Positions 31,051-40,554 of a DNA stretch of 64,000 nt are shown piece by piece. Origin of the DNA: Candidatus Photodesmus katoptron Akat1 (lineage in GTDB: Bacteria > Pseudomonadota > Gammaproteobacteria > Enterobacterales > Vibrionaceae). Both the position numbers and the translations under genes were made by a program. The notes below the pieces were generated by a model. That model was not told the origin of the DNA and searched no databases. It saw only the letters and a program-made list of their open reading frames with translations. Numbering within the stretch: position 1 is the first letter of the stretch; each line of letters begins with the position of its first letter. Location: contig NZ_AMSD01000002.1 in the NCBI RefSeq assembly GCF_000478685.1, positions 310,001 through 374,000 of the forward strand, in the 5' to 3' direction.

Positions 31051-31467
31051 TTGCCTACTTATAACTCTTCTCGTCGTTGGAATAATATTCTTATCCTCGG
31101 TGTCACTTTTTTTATTACTGTTCTAAGTCTCCCTAACATTGTTAAAACTTATCTAAATGAAAATAAAACCGTATCTCACGCTAAACTTCTAAATCCAAAT
31201 TTAGAACTTAAATCATTACATTTTCAACATTGGTCTTTAGACAAAATTCACGGAAATTGGATAATAAACCAAAATAAAACAGGTCATGTTAAAGCTGAAC
31301 AATTAGCTGAACGATGGCAATCAATAATTGGTACTAAAATTAATCAGCAAACCTATAATGCGATTATTTCTTCATTAGATAATCCTAAAATAATAAAAGC
31401 GTACTATTTTAATTCCAGAAATCCTCAAACAATTATATTTTACCAAAAAAAAAATTCTGCTTGCTAA
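31051..31467 (+). CDS. Uncharacterised membrane-anchored small protein
   Basis: About 138 residues from a TTG start at 31051, with AAAAGG upstream. One hydrophobic segment near the N-terminus (ILILGVTFFITVLSLPNIV) suggests a signal anchor; the rest is a soluble domain with HFQHWSLDKIHGNWIIN. A gene of this size lies after rpmBG in vibrios and I believe this is its counterpart, but I recognise no family or function. It ends about 70 bases before the convergent coaD end, with a hairpin between them. Confidence 0.6.
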   Translation: MPTYNSSRRWNNILILGVTFFITVLSLPNIVKTYLNENKTVSHAKLLNPNLELKSLHFQHWSLDKIHGNWIINQNKTGHVKAEQLAERWQSIIGTKINQQTYNAIISSLDNPKIIKAYYFNSRNPQTIIFYQKKNSAC

Positions 31468-31479
31468 AAAATTGGCAAG

Positions 31480-31522
31480 GGGAATGGATAGCTATCTCTG
31501 TTGATAAAGAATATCTATTCCC
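31480..31522. terminator. Hairpin between convergent membrane-protein gene and coaD
   Basis: GGGAATGGATA (31480-31490) pairs with TATCTATTCCC (31512-31522) with one mismatch that becomes a G-U pair in RNA. It lies just past both stop codons, as expected for a shared terminator. On the minus strand a run of six T follows about ten bases beyond the stem; no clear U-tract follows on the plus strand. Confidence 0.5.
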
Positions 31523-31535
31523 ATTCCAATAATCT

Positions 31536-32084
31536 TTAGAGAAACACTAAACGAAAAAAGAATAAACCTATACTATCGACTAAGATGTTTATTTTTTTAA
31601 ATTTTGAATCTAAAGCTATAGCAACAACTTTAGGAACAAAAGCATAAACTTCACCACCATGAATGGCAATTTCACGTACTACGGTTGAAGATATACAAGT
31701 ATATTGTTTTGATGCTGATAAAAAAATACCTTCAATTTCCGGAATAAAGTAACGATATACATTTATCAGATTAGACTCGTACTCAAAATCTACCACTCCT
31801 CTTAAACCACGAAGTAATATATTAACTCTCTCTTGTTTAATAAAGTCTATTATAAATCCAGAAAAACCTTTTAAACTTAAATTTGTAAAAGATTTCGTGG
31901 CTTCTTGAATCAAGTGAACACGCTCATCTAAAGTAAACATAGTATTTTTACTTGGATTCGATGCGACAGCAATAATAACTTCATCAAACATATCTGACGC
32001 ACGCTTAACTATATCTAAGTGACCTTTAGTTATTGGATCAAAAGTACCTGGATAAATAACTCGAGAGAGTTGATTTTTACTCAT
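31536..32084 (-). CDS. coaD: Phosphopantetheine adenylyltransferase, C-terminally extended
   Basis: 182 residues, about 20 longer than usual. The nucleotidyltransferase motif YPGTFDPITKGHLDI and the ISSTVVREIA segment are intact. It makes dephospho-CoA in coenzyme A synthesis. The extra C-terminal stretch (NILVDSIGLFFFRLVFL) is hydrophobic and not conserved, probably from loss of the original stop. It sits beside LPS-core genes as in other vibrios; mutM and waaA, often in this cluster, are not here. Confidence 0.94.
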   Translation of the reverse strand: MSKNQLSRVIYPGTFDPITKGHLDIVKRASDMFDEVIIAVASNPSKNTMFTLDERVHLIQEATKSFTNLSLKGFSGFIIDFIKQERVNILLRGLRGVVDFEYESNLINVYRYFIPEIEGIFLSASKQYTCISSTVVREIAIHGGEVYAFVPKVVAIALDSKFKKINILVDSIGLFFFRLVFL

Positions 32085-32156
32085 AACACTATATGCTAAA
32101 CTTATTCAATCATTATCCATTGATAATTTTTATATTATATATACCTATCTAAAAGA

Positions 32157-33191
32157 ATGAAAAAACTATTAGTGATACGCAACGATAAAATTGGCGATTT
32201 TATGTTAGCTTGGCCAAGCTTTGCTATGTTAAAAATGACACTACCTGATTGGAAAATCATAGCATTAGTCCCTAATTATACAATAGAACTTGCTGAGTTA
32301 TGTCCTTGGATTGATAAAATTTTATTAGAACCAACGCAAAATAAAATATTAACAACACTTAACTTAATTAAAGAAGAAAAAATTGATTATTCAATTAACT
32401 TCTTTTCAAATATCTACAATGCTATGCTAGTTTGGAAATCTGGAATACCATATCGCTTAGCACCAGCAACTAAAATCTCACAAATTTTCTATAACAAACG
32501 CCTTAAACAAAGACGCTCCCAATCAATTAAGCCTGAATTTCAATACAATTTAGATTTAGCACATGCGTTTTTGCAAGATATTAACCAACCTATTGTTGAA
32601 CCTAATGCTCCATATCTGACTTTTTCACATAATCAATTAAAAAGACAAAAAAATAAATTAGTCAACCAACTTAACATATCAAAAGATAAGCCTTGGATAT
32701 TTTTACATATAGGAACTGGAGGTTCAGCAAATAATTTATCACTAGAACAATATGCTCAACTTATTGACGGATTATATCAAGGACGAGAAATCATATTAAC
32801 AGCAGGTCCAAAAGAAGAAGAACAAGCGAAATACCTTAAAACACTAGTGTTGGATAACAGTAATATATCTATTCTATACAATAAATATAATGGATTAATA
32901 GATTTCTCAATGTCAATAGCATGTTCTGATTTATTTATTTCTGGTTCAACAGGACCATTGCATATCGCTGGTGCAATTGATATCCCAACAGTTGGTTTTT
33001 TTCCAAGCAAGCGCTCGTCAACACCACTTCGTTGGAAACCGATAAATACAAAAGGGAATCATATTGCCTTTTATCCTCCTTATAGAGAAAAAAACAAAAG
33101 TAATAATGAAGATATGAGTAACATTAATATATTTAAAGTGTTAGAAAAGCTTAAAGTTTGGATTTTTCAACATAATTTGAATGGTTTTTAG
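32157..33191 (+). CDS. Lipopolysaccharide heptosyltransferase family (GT9) protein
   Basis: 344 residues of glycosyltransferase family 9. The N-terminus MKKLLVIRNDKIGDFMLAWP has the family's R-x-D-x-x-G-D pattern, and the C-terminal half has LFISGSTGPLHIAGAIDIPTVGFF, the nucleotide-sugar site. It probably adds a heptose or related sugar to the LPS inner core. Which acceptor it uses cannot be told. Its 3' end overlaps the end of the convergent glycosyltransferase gene by 41 bases. Confidence 0.85.
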   Translation: MKKLLVIRNDKIGDFMLAWPSFAMLKMTLPDWKIIALVPNYTIELAELCPWIDKILLEPTQNKILTTLNLIKEEKIDYSINFFSNIYNAMLVWKSGIPYRLAPATKISQIFYNKRLKQRRSQSIKPEFQYNLDLAHAFLQDINQPIVEPNAPYLTFSHNQLKRQKNKLVNQLNISKDKPWIFLHIGTGGSANNLSLEQYAQLIDGLYQGREIILTAGPKEEEQAKYLKTLVLDNSNISILYNKYNGLIDFSMSIACSDLFISGSTGPLHIAGAIDIPTVGFFPSKRSSTPLRWKPINTKGNHIAFYPPYREKNKSNNEDMSNINIFKVLEKLKVWIFQHNLNGF

Positions 33192-33954
33192 AGGTTTGAA
33201 TCCAAAGTTCAGCATATTTCAAAAAAGTTGAATAAGCAGATAATAAAGAAAGTAAAAAACCATGTTTTCCATCTAAAAAACCAACCTTCACTATGTACAT
33301 CCTAATAAAACAACTAATAGCATGAAACACACCTTCACTAAGACTACCTTTCTTACCTAATTGTTTACGTTGTTCTGCCCAAGCTTTAGAGTAAGAAGCT
33401 GATTTAAGCAGATAATGATTTATATTTTTATAAGTATAATGAATAATATCTCCTGGCAAGTTTTCTATATTCATATTAGAAAAAACTTCGACTTTTTCAT
33501 GCACCAATGAATTATTATACTGGGTTAGTTTAGTTGGATATAATCGTAATATTCGTTCAGGATGCCAACCACAGTGACGAATAAATCGACCAAATACCCA
33601 GCTTAAACGAGAACATCGGTATAACGTATTGGATTTATTTGAAAACATGACTTTTAATATGCTTCTTTTTAATTCTAATGTTACTCGTTCATCAGCATCA
33701 AGCCAAAATATATAATCTGATTTAACATAAGATTGAGCTAATCGACGTTGTTCTCCAAAACCAAGCCATACTTTATTTACAAAAAACTTCTTAGTATATC
33801 TTCTAGCAATTTCTTCAGTATTATCTGTACTACCAGAATCTAAAACAACAATTTCATCAACCCATTTATAAACGGTTTCTAAACATTCCTTTAAATGTCG
33901 TTCTTCATTTTTTACAATTAAAGCCACAGCTAGCGTAAATTGCTTCTTAAACAT
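33151..33954 (-). CDS. waaE: LPS core glycosyltransferase, family 2 (WaaE/KdtX-like)
   Basis: 267 residues of glycosyltransferase family 2. VALIVKNEERHLKECLETVYKWVDEIVVLDSGSTDNT and the metal-binding FWLDADER motif match the WaaE/KdtX group, which adds a glucose to heptose of the LPS inner core. A CGWHPERILRLY segment is also typical. Its start overlaps the end of the upstream heptosyltransferase gene by 25 bases, indicating co-translation. Confidence 0.82.
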   Translation of the reverse strand: MFKKQFTLAVALIVKNEERHLKECLETVYKWVDEIVVLDSGSTDNTEEIARRYTKKFFVNKVWLGFGEQRRLAQSYVKSDYIFWLDADERVTLELKRSILKVMFSNKSNTLYRCSRLSWVFGRFIRHCGWHPERILRLYPTKLTQYNNSLVHEKVEVFSNMNIENLPGDIIHYTYKNINHYLLKSASYSKAWAEQRKQLGKKGSLSEGVFHAISCFIRMYIVKVGFLDGKHGFLLSLLSAYSTFLKYAELWIQTSKNHSNYVEKSKL

Positions 33955-35000
33955 AATTTTTTATCTCGCGTTATAGCATCAAAAACTAAAACTACACTCT
34001 CTAAAGTAATAGATTGCATAATAGATGAACCTTTAACCCGAGTACTCCAGGGCAAATCATCAACTAAAACACCACGTTGTTTCTCTATAAAATATTTATA
34101 TACACTAATAACATTTTTAATACTATTATATGGCCCTGTTCGTTCTGGATTACTATGCCCATACAAACCTATAACAGGTGTTCCCTGAGTAGTTGCTATA
34201 TGTAAAGGCCCGGAATCTGGAGCCAATAATAATTCAGATTTAGCTAATAAAGCAGTTAATTGTTTTAAACTGGTCTTACCAACGAGATTTAATGCAGTAT
34301 ATTTCATAATAAGACATATTTCATCAGCTAAATCTCGTTCTTTCCTTTTATTTGATCCACATATAACAACCTGATAACCTTTTTTAATTACATAATCTGC
34401 GAATTTAGCATAACGATTTGGTAACCAATTACGTTCCTCTTTACTAGATGAAGGACAAATGATAATGGTTGGAAGGTTTTTAATAATATTATCAGCATAA
34501 TGATGATGCATACAATTTATTGGTAATTTCCAACTTGGTTTTGAAGGTGGGACGCCTAAATATTCTATAAAAGAAAAAAAACTATCTAGAACATGCTTTG
34601 ATTTTGTATCAGGATTTTTTTTATTTGTAAAAAGCCATTGACACTCTTTTGCACGTTTAAAGTTAAAACCAATTTTATATTTTGCTTTAATTCCAATAGT
34701 TAAAATACTAGATCTGATTGCTATTTGCATATGAATTAGCGCATCAAAATAATATCCTTTTAATTGTCTCCATACATTCCACATACCTTTTAATCCTGAA
34801 TTTTTATCAAATACAATCAACTCAACATTTTCTAATTTATCCAACAGATCAAATTCAATTTTTCCAAGGATCCATACCACTTTTGTTTTTGGCCAATACT
34901 GTTGCAAAGCTTGAATAACAGCAACAGTATGACAAACATCACCAATAGACGAAAGTCTTAAAAAACAGACAGATGAAGGAGCTTTAGTAAAAAGAGACAT
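33930..35000 (-). CDS. Heptosyltransferase I-type protein (WaaC/OpsX family)
   Basis: 356 residues, glycosyltransferase family 9. The start VCFLRLSSIGDVCHTVAVIQALQQ and the LLLAPDSGPLHIATTQGTPVIGLYGHSNPERTGP block are characteristic of heptosyltransferase I and OpsX, which add the first heptose to Kdo. It is the upstream partner of the WaaE-like gene. With kdkA next door, the cluster suggests a short core on phosphorylated Kdo, as in vibrios and Haemophilus. Confidence 0.85.
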   Translation of the reverse strand: MSLFTKAPSSVCFLRLSSIGDVCHTVAVIQALQQYWPKTKVVWILGKIEFDLLDKLENVELIVFDKNSGLKGMWNVWRQLKGYYFDALIHMQIAIRSSILTIGIKAKYKIGFNFKRAKECQWLFTNKKNPDTKSKHVLDSFFSFIEYLGVPPSKPSWKLPINCMHHHYADNIIKNLPTIIICPSSSKEERNWLPNRYAKFADYVIKKGYQVVICGSNKRKERDLADEICLIMKYTALNLVGKTSLKQLTALLAKSELLLAPDSGPLHIATTQGTPVIGLYGHSNPERTGPYNSIKNVISVYKYFIEKQRGVLVDDLPWSTRVKGSSIMQSITLESVVLVFDAITRDKKLCLRSNLR

Positions 35001-35152
35001 TTATAATTAAATTCTTGTTAATAATTAAGTGCATACTTTACTAAATGTAAAGTAAAATTGAATATACCTATAACTTTAATTGTATTATCAAGAAATTTCA
35101 CTATGATCAAAAAAATACAACATAAAAAACAATTATTTGGTATGATGATATA

Positions 35153-35842
35153 ATGATAAAAAATCCTTCTCACTCTTTATTTTCAAAAGAATATTGGGAT
35201 TCTTATGAAAAAATCGTAGGAAGAACAATTGGACGAGGAACAACATGGTTTATAAAACTTTCTAAAACTCAAGCTGTACTTCGACACTATAACAGGGGAG
35301 GACTAGTAGGGAAATTAATCAAAGACTTATATTTTTTTTCTAGCTGGGAAAAAACTCGAGTTTATCAAGAACTACAATTATTAAAAAAACTTACTAATCT
35401 TGGATTAAATGTTCCACGTCCATTTGCTGCTAGAGTGATAAAAAGAGGCTTTTTCTTATATCAAGCTGATTTGCTTTGCGAACGAATAGTAGATGCTAAG
35501 AATCTTGGCCAAATTCTAAAACATAAACCAATAACAGAAAATGTATATCAAAATATTGGTGCTGAGATTGCTAAATTACACAATGAACAAGTTAATCATT
35601 CTGATCTAAATATTTACAATATTTTACTTGATGATAAAGGGGAAATATGGCTTATTGATTTTGATAAATGTAATATAAAATCTAAGAATAAAAATAATAA
35701 CTGGAAAAAAAACAACTTGTCTCGACTCAAGCGTTCTTTTATAAAAGAAACGAATAAAAGCAATATATACTGGAGAAAAGAAGATTTTTTATCAATAATG
35801 AAAGGATATAATAATACTTATAATTGTAATAAATTCTTTTGA
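35153..35842 (+). CDS. kdkA: 3-deoxy-D-manno-octulosonic acid (Kdo) kinase
   Basis: 229 residues of the KdkA/RfaP-like kinase family. RGTTWFIKL, AVLRHYNRGG and GLNVPRPFAARV precede the catalytic NHSDLNIYNILLD and the WLIDFDKC metal motif. It phosphorylates Kdo of the LPS inner core. It is transcribed divergently from the heptosyltransferase gene. The C-terminus is lysine/asparagine-rich through AT bias but complete. Confidence 0.92.
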   Translation: MIKNPSHSLFSKEYWDSYEKIVGRTIGRGTTWFIKLSKTQAVLRHYNRGGLVGKLIKDLYFFSSWEKTRVYQELQLLKKLTNLGLNVPRPFAARVIKRGFFLYQADLLCERIVDAKNLGQILKHKPITENVYQNIGAEIAKLHNEQVNHSDLNIYNILLDDKGEIWLIDFDKCNIKSKNKNNNWKKNNLSRLKRSFIKETNKSNIYWRKEDFLSIMKGYNNTYNCNKFF

Positions 35843-35870
35843 AGAAAGAGTTGACCATTATACTCTATAA

Positions 35871-36530
35871 TCAGTACCTTACATTTTTGATCAATTTTAA
35901 ATGACTATTATTTATGTACAACTGTTTTCCATCCATAAAAGCTTTTCCAAATTGCATCTTTAAACGTCCCTCAATAAACCAAGTTATCACGATAGGATAA
36001 ATTTTGTTTTCTTGTGTTTTTACACGTTCAGAAAGAATTTGTATGGTATCATCTTTGAAAACTGGCACCTTTTCCTGAAAGATAATAGGACCACTATCAA
36101 TTTTTTCTGTGACAAAGTGGATAGTTGTACCATGTTCTTTTTCTCCTGAATTTATTACCCTTTGAAAAGTATTTAAACCAGGATATTTTGGAAGTAAAGA
36201 TGGATGAATATTAATTATTCTTCCAAAATAATGACGAACAAAAAAACCACTTAAAATTCGCATGTATCCTGCTAAAACAATTAGCGCTGGCTTAAACTTA
36301 TCAACTTGATAAATTAATTCCTTATCAAATGATTTTTTACTATTTAAATATTCTGGATTAATAAAAATATCTGTTATATTAGCCTTTTTTGCACGCTCTA
36401 ATGCATAACATGATGCTTTATCTGAAAGAACTGCAGCCACTTTAAATTTACTAGTTTTAAGATTAGAAACGTTAATAATCGCTTGCAAATTTGATCCATA
36501 ACCTGAAACTAACACTACGATACTTTTCAC
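35871..36530 (-). CDS. purN: Phosphoribosylglycinamide formyltransferase
   Basis: 219 residues. The catalytic asparagine and histidine are in INIHPSLLPKYPG and the aspartate in VTEKIDSGPI. It transfers formyl from formyl-tetrahydrofolate to GAR in purine synthesis. The early loop is SGYGSNLQ rather than the common SGNGSNLQ. It lies 6 bases after purM, the standard purMN operon. Confidence 0.96.
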   Translation of the reverse strand: MKSIVVLVSGYGSNLQAIINVSNLKTSKFKVAAVLSDKASCYALERAKKANITDIFINPEYLNSKKSFDKELIYQVDKFKPALIVLAGYMRILSGFFVRHYFGRIINIHPSLLPKYPGLNTFQRVINSGEKEHGTTIHFVTEKIDSGPIIFQEKVPVFKDDTIQILSERVKTQENKIYPIVITWFIEGRLKMQFGKAFMDGKQLYINNSHLKLIKNVRY

Positions 36531-36536
36531 TATATT

Positions 36537-37583
36537 TTAACTAAATCTTAATTTAGCCTTCTCTGATAAGGATTGAACAGGAATAATTTCACCAATAATC
36601 CAAGCATTTTCACCTTCTTTTTGAAAAAGTTTTATAGCTGAATTAGCTTGTTTTTCAGGTAGTATAACAATTAAACCAACACCACAATTAAAAGTACGAT
36701 ACATTTCATAAGTTTCAATATTCCCTTTTTCTTGTATCCATTGAAAAATAGGGGGCCATTTCCAACTACTAGAATTAATAACAGCTTCTACATCATCAGG
36801 AAGTATGCGAGGAATATTTTCTAAAAAACCACCGCCTGTAATATGAGCAATTCCATGAATATTATGCTTCTCAATAACTTTTAGTATTGATTTAACGTAA
36901 ATTTTAGTTGGTCTTAATAAATGTTCAATAAGGGGATATCCAGAAAGTTTCTCATTTTTATTTACATTGAATAGTTCTAGTATTTTATTCACTAAAGAAT
37001 ACCCATTTGAATGTAAACCACTTGATGCTAATGCAATAATTAGATCACCAGAAGTTATATTTGTGCTATCAATAATATTATCTTTTTCAGCTATACCAAC
37101 ACAAAATCCAGCTAGATCATAATCTTTATCTTTATAAATACTTGGTACCTCAGCAGTTTCTCCACCAACTAATGAACAACCTGATAAAAGACAACCCTTG
37201 ACAATTCCTGAAACCACAGAAGATGCTGTATTAATACTAAGTTTACCAGTAGCATAGTAATCTAAAAAAAATAAAGGCTCAGCTCCTTGAACAATAAGAT
37301 CATTCACGCACATAGCAACAAGATCAATACCAATAGTATCATGCTTATTCATATCTAAAGCTAAACGCAGCTTACTACCTACCCCATCAGTACTAGAAAC
37401 TAAAACAGGCTGCTTATATTTATTAGGTAATTCACATAATGCAGAAAAACTACCAAAATTTCCTATAATCTCAGCACGACGAGTAAGCTTCACTAAGCCT
37501 TGAATTTGTTCTACGAAAGCTTTACCAGCATCAATATTAACACCAGAATCCTTATAGGTTAAAGAAGAATCAGTACAATTCAT
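36537..37583 (-). CDS. purM: Phosphoribosylformylglycinamidine cyclo-ligase
   Basis: 348 residues. The [22 protein letters not shown], and [12 protein letters not shown] motifs of AIR synthetase are present. It closes the imidazole ring in purine synthesis. It is the first gene of purMN. In relatives upp/uraA or a DUF2066 gene often neighbour it; here the upstream side is a 125-base spacer then rsmD. Confidence 0.97.
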   Translation of the reverse strand: MNCTDSSLTYKDSGVNIDAGKAFVEQIQGLVKLTRRAEIIGNFGSFSALCELPNKYKQPVLVSSTDGVGSKLRLALDMNKHDTIGIDLVAMCVNDLIVQGAEPLFFLDYYATGKLSINTASSVVSGIVKGCLLSGCSLVGGETAEVPSIYKDKDYDLAGFCVGIAEKDNIIDSTNITSGDLIIALASSGLHSNGYSLVNKILELFNVNKNEKLSGYPLIEHLLRPTKIYVKSILKVIEKHNIHGIAHITGGGFLENIPRILPDDVEAVINSSSWKWPPIFQWIQEKGNIETYEMYRTFNCGVGLIVILPEKQANSAIKLFQKEGENAWIIGEIIPVQSLSEKAKLRFS

Positions 37584-37708
37584 AGTGCCCTCAAAGTTTC
37601 GTAGTATTCAAGTGAAAAGTTCTTAATAATACTAAAAGTTTCATAAAAAGTTAAAAATTATAGTTCATTTGAAATTATTAAATAGAACTGCTCTATAAAA
37701 AAACTTAT

Positions 37709-38302
37709 CTAATCAGTTTTTCTCTTAAATAAGCGACAAATGACTTGTCCAACTGCTTTTTCGCGATATAAATTCCAATATTTTGGAATAAAATTTAAAA
37801 TTAATTCTTTTTCGCTTTCAACATAGATCATCGAATTATCTGTTAACCAACCATTTTCTTCAAGTAATTTAATAGTATTATTAATCATTTTTTTTCTAAA
37901 TGGAGGATCTATAAATACAATGTGATAGGGTGTGCCTTTTTGATTAAGATAAGGAAAAACATCACTATTAATTACAGATAGATTTTTTCCGTTTAATGAT
38001 ATAATATTTTCCCTAATTTGTTTAAATGCAATTGAGTTTAATTCAACAAAAACTACTTTTTCTGCTTGTCGAGATGCAGCTTCAAATCCTAAACTCCCTG
38101 AACCTGAAAACAGGTCTAAACATTTAGCTTTATATATATATTTTGCCAACCAATTAAATAATGTTTCTTTTACTTTATCTGTAGTTGGACGCAATCCATC
38201 TATATTATGCACAATGAGTCTTCTTCCTTTCAAAGAACCAGAAATTATACGAATAAATCCAGGTTTTTTTTTAGATACATTTTTTTGATAACTTTTTAGC
38301 AT
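37709..38302 (-). CDS. rsmD: 16S rRNA m2G966 methyltransferase
   Basis: 197 residues. RIISGSLKGRRLIV and LRPTTDKVKETLFNWL open the protein, the SAM motif is LDLFSGSGSLGFEA, and the catalytic motif is FIDPPFRK. It methylates G966 of 16S rRNA. It is divergent from ftsY as in other gammaproteobacteria. The spacer between them holds a long perfect palindrome. Confidence 0.96.
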   Translation of the reverse strand: MLKSYQKNVSKKKPGFIRIISGSLKGRRLIVHNIDGLRPTTDKVKETLFNWLAKYIYKAKCLDLFSGSGSLGFEAASRQAEKVVFVELNSIAFKQIRENIISLNGKNLSVINSDVFPYLNQKGTPYHIVFIDPPFRKKMINNTIKLLEENGWLTDNSMIYVESEKELILNFIPKYWNLYREKAVGQVICRLFKRKTD

Positions 38303-38323
38303 AAATCTTCGACCATCAGCTAA

Positions 38324-38377
38324 GTAAGTGCTATCATCTAATGATTATTGAAATAATCATTAGATGATAGCACTTAC
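38324..38377. repeat. Perfect 26-bp palindrome in rsmD-ftsY spacer
   Basis: The left arm 38324-38349 (starting GTAAGTGCTATCATC) and right arm 38352-38377 are exact reverse complements with only GA between them; outside, GCTA/TAGC can extend the stem past a bulge. It lies 22 bases upstream of the rsmD start and about 165 bases before ftsY. Both genes point away, so it is not an ordinary terminator for either. It could be a regulatory hairpin in the rsmD leader, a cruciform site or a mobile-palindrome remnant. It is less AT-rich than the surrounding spacer. Confidence 0.9.
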
Positions 38378-38541
38378 AATAGCCAGAATTGACTAGTATT
38401 TCCTTCTCTGCGAAAATATAGAATTTTTTTCTAGAAAAGATCCGATTGTTCATGATTTCATTAAAAGTATATAATCAGTTTCATTAAAAAGAAAAATATC
38501 ATATATTTCCCTTGAACTCAGATTAGTTTTGGATAAAAAAC

Positions 38542-39462
38542 ATGACTAAAAACTTTCTTACACGCCTAAAACATAGCCTACGCTATACGAAAAACAATAT
38601 TGGAAATGGATTTTTACGTTTATTTAATGGAAAAAAAATTGATGATAATTTATTTAATCAGATAGAAGAACAATTATTAGTTGCTGATGTTGGAATTGAT
38701 AGTACAACAAAAATCATGGATAATCTGCTTAAAACAGCATCGTATAAAGAATTAAGTAATACTAAAGTACTCTATAGATTGCTGAAAGAAGAAATGAAAA
38801 GCATCTTAAATGCTGTGGAAAAACCACTAAAAATAGATACTAGAAAAATGCCATTTATTATCTTAGTTGTTGGTGTAAATGGAGTCGGAAAAACTACTAC
38901 AATTGGTAAACTCACTAACCTTTTTCAAAAACAGAATAAAAAGGTTATCCTTGCTGCAGGTGATACATTTCGTCCTGCAGCAATTGAACAAATCAAAATT
39001 TTAGGTAAACAAAACAACGTTCCAGTTATATCTCAATATACTGGTTCAGATAGTGCTTCAGTTATCTATGATACAATAAAATCTGCTAAAGCACGTACAA
39101 TTGATATAGTAATTGCAGACACTGCAGGTCGGTTACAAAATAAAAATAATTTAATGCAAGAATTAAGAAAGATTATTCGTGTAATTCAAAAAACTGATAT
39201 TTCTGCACCGCATGAAATTATGCTTACATTAGATGCTGGAACTGGACAAAATGCTATTAGTCAAGCAAAATCATTCAATCAGATTCAACCAATTACTGGT
39301 ATTACACTAACAAAATTAGATGGAACTGCAAAAGGGGGAATTATATTTGCGATAGCTGATAAGTTTAAAATTCCGGTTCGTTACATTGGTATTGGTGAAG
39401 CTATTGATGATCTTCGTCCATTTAATAGCGAAGAATTTATTGATGCTTTGTTTGGACTATAA
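38542..39462 (+). CDS. ftsY: Signal recognition particle receptor FtsY, minimal form
   Basis: 306 residues holding only the NG GTPase core, preceded by a short amphipathic start (NFLTRLKHSLRYTK). GTPase motifs are intact: GVNGVGKTT, DTAGRLQNK and TKLDGTAKGG. The long acidic A domain of enteric and Vibrio FtsY is missing. The NG+1 core is enough for function in other bacteria. It docks ribosome-SRP complexes at the membrane. ftsE and ftsX, which normally lie between ftsY and rpoH, are gone. Confidence 0.95.
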   Translation: MTKNFLTRLKHSLRYTKNNIGNGFLRLFNGKKIDDNLFNQIEEQLLVADVGIDSTTKIMDNLLKTASYKELSNTKVLYRLLKEEMKSILNAVEKPLKIDTRKMPFIILVVGVNGVGKTTTIGKLTNLFQKQNKKVILAAGDTFRPAAIEQIKILGKQNNVPVISQYTGSDSASVIYDTIKSAKARTIDIVIADTAGRLQNKNNLMQELRKIIRVIQKTDISAPHEIMLTLDAGTGQNAISQAKSFNQIQPITGITLTKLDGTAKGGIIFAIADKFKIPVRYIGIGEAIDDLRPFNSEEFIDALFGL

Positions 39463-39555
39463 TTTGTCATTTAGAATAAAAAATAAATTATAACTACTAA
39501 TTTATTGATACTGATAACTGATACAACTACTAAATTTTTCTGTATAGGAATTGAA

Positions 39556-40407
39556 ATGGAAAAAAAACGATACTCCATAACTACAGTTTCTCAAGATAGC
39601 CTAGATAATTATATTAGTTCTGCTAATTCTTACCCAATGCTTACAGCAGATGAAGAACATCGACTTGCGAAACAACTACATTATAAAGGCGAAATTAATG
39701 CGGCTAAAGGTCTTATCCTTTCTCATCTTCGTTTTGTGATTCACATTGCCCGCGGATATTCAGGATATGGTCTGCCGATGGCAGACCTCGTGCAAGAAGG
39801 AAATATTGGATTAATGAAAGCAGTAAAAAGATTCAATCCTGAAGTTGGAGTTCGTCTTGTTTCATTTGCAGTCCATTGGATCAAAGCTGAAATTCATGAA
39901 TATGTACTAAGAAATTGGCGAATTGTTAAGGTTGCTACTACAAAAGCTCAACGAAAATTGTTTTTTAATCTACGCAGATCTAAAAAACGTTTAGGATGGT
40001 TTAATAATAGTGAAATTGAAACTGTTGCTAAAGAACTAGGAGTAGAACCTTCAGAAGTACGTGAAATGGAATCTCGACTGTCAGCACAAGATACAGCTTT
40101 CGAAATATTAGCAGAAAATGATGACTCAACTCATTTTTCACCCTCTGTATACCTGGAGGATAAATCTTCAGATACAGAAAAAAATATAGAATTAAATAAC
40201 TGGAAAATATACACTCATAATCGATTGAACTTAGCTTTGTCTAGCTTGGATGAACGAAGCAAGCATATTGTACGATCTCGTTGGTTAGATGATACTAAAT
40301 CAACTCTACAGGAACTCGCAGAAATATATAATGTATCGGCAGAACGAATTCGTCAGCTTGAAAAAAATGCAATGAAAAAATTAAAACTTATAATTGGTTA
40401 TTTTTAG
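39556..40407 (+). CDS. rpoH: RNA polymerase sigma-32 (heat shock)
   Basis: About 283 residues from the ATG at 39556, six bases after AGGA, giving [20 protein letters not shown] like Vibrio RpoH; 17 extra upstream codons are open but unlikely. Region 2 ([34 protein letters not shown]), the RpoH box (QRKLFFNLR) and region 4.2 ([26 protein letters not shown]) are all conserved. It directs heat-shock transcription. It follows ftsY by 93 bases. Confidence 0.96.
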   Translation: MEKKRYSITTVSQDSLDNYISSANSYPMLTADEEHRLAKQLHYKGEINAAKGLILSHLRFVIHIARGYSGYGLPMADLVQEGNIGLMKAVKRFNPEVGVRLVSFAVHWIKAEIHEYVLRNWRIVKVATTKAQRKLFFNLRRSKKRLGWFNNSEIETVAKELGVEPSEVREMESRLSAQDTAFEILAENDDSTHFSPSVYLEDKSSDTEKNIELNNWKIYTHNRLNLALSSLDERSKHIVRSRWLDDTKSTLQELAEIYNVSAERIRQLEKNAMKKLKLIIGYF

Positions 40408-40554
40408 CTAAAAAACTAACTAGTGCACTTTATTAACACAATTCACAGACATATCCACATAATGATAATGCAATGCAGGATATTTTGTTTGCTTGTTTAA
40501 AATAACTTTAGTTTAATAAATTAATTATCTGAACTATTTTATGTGATAAAAGTC

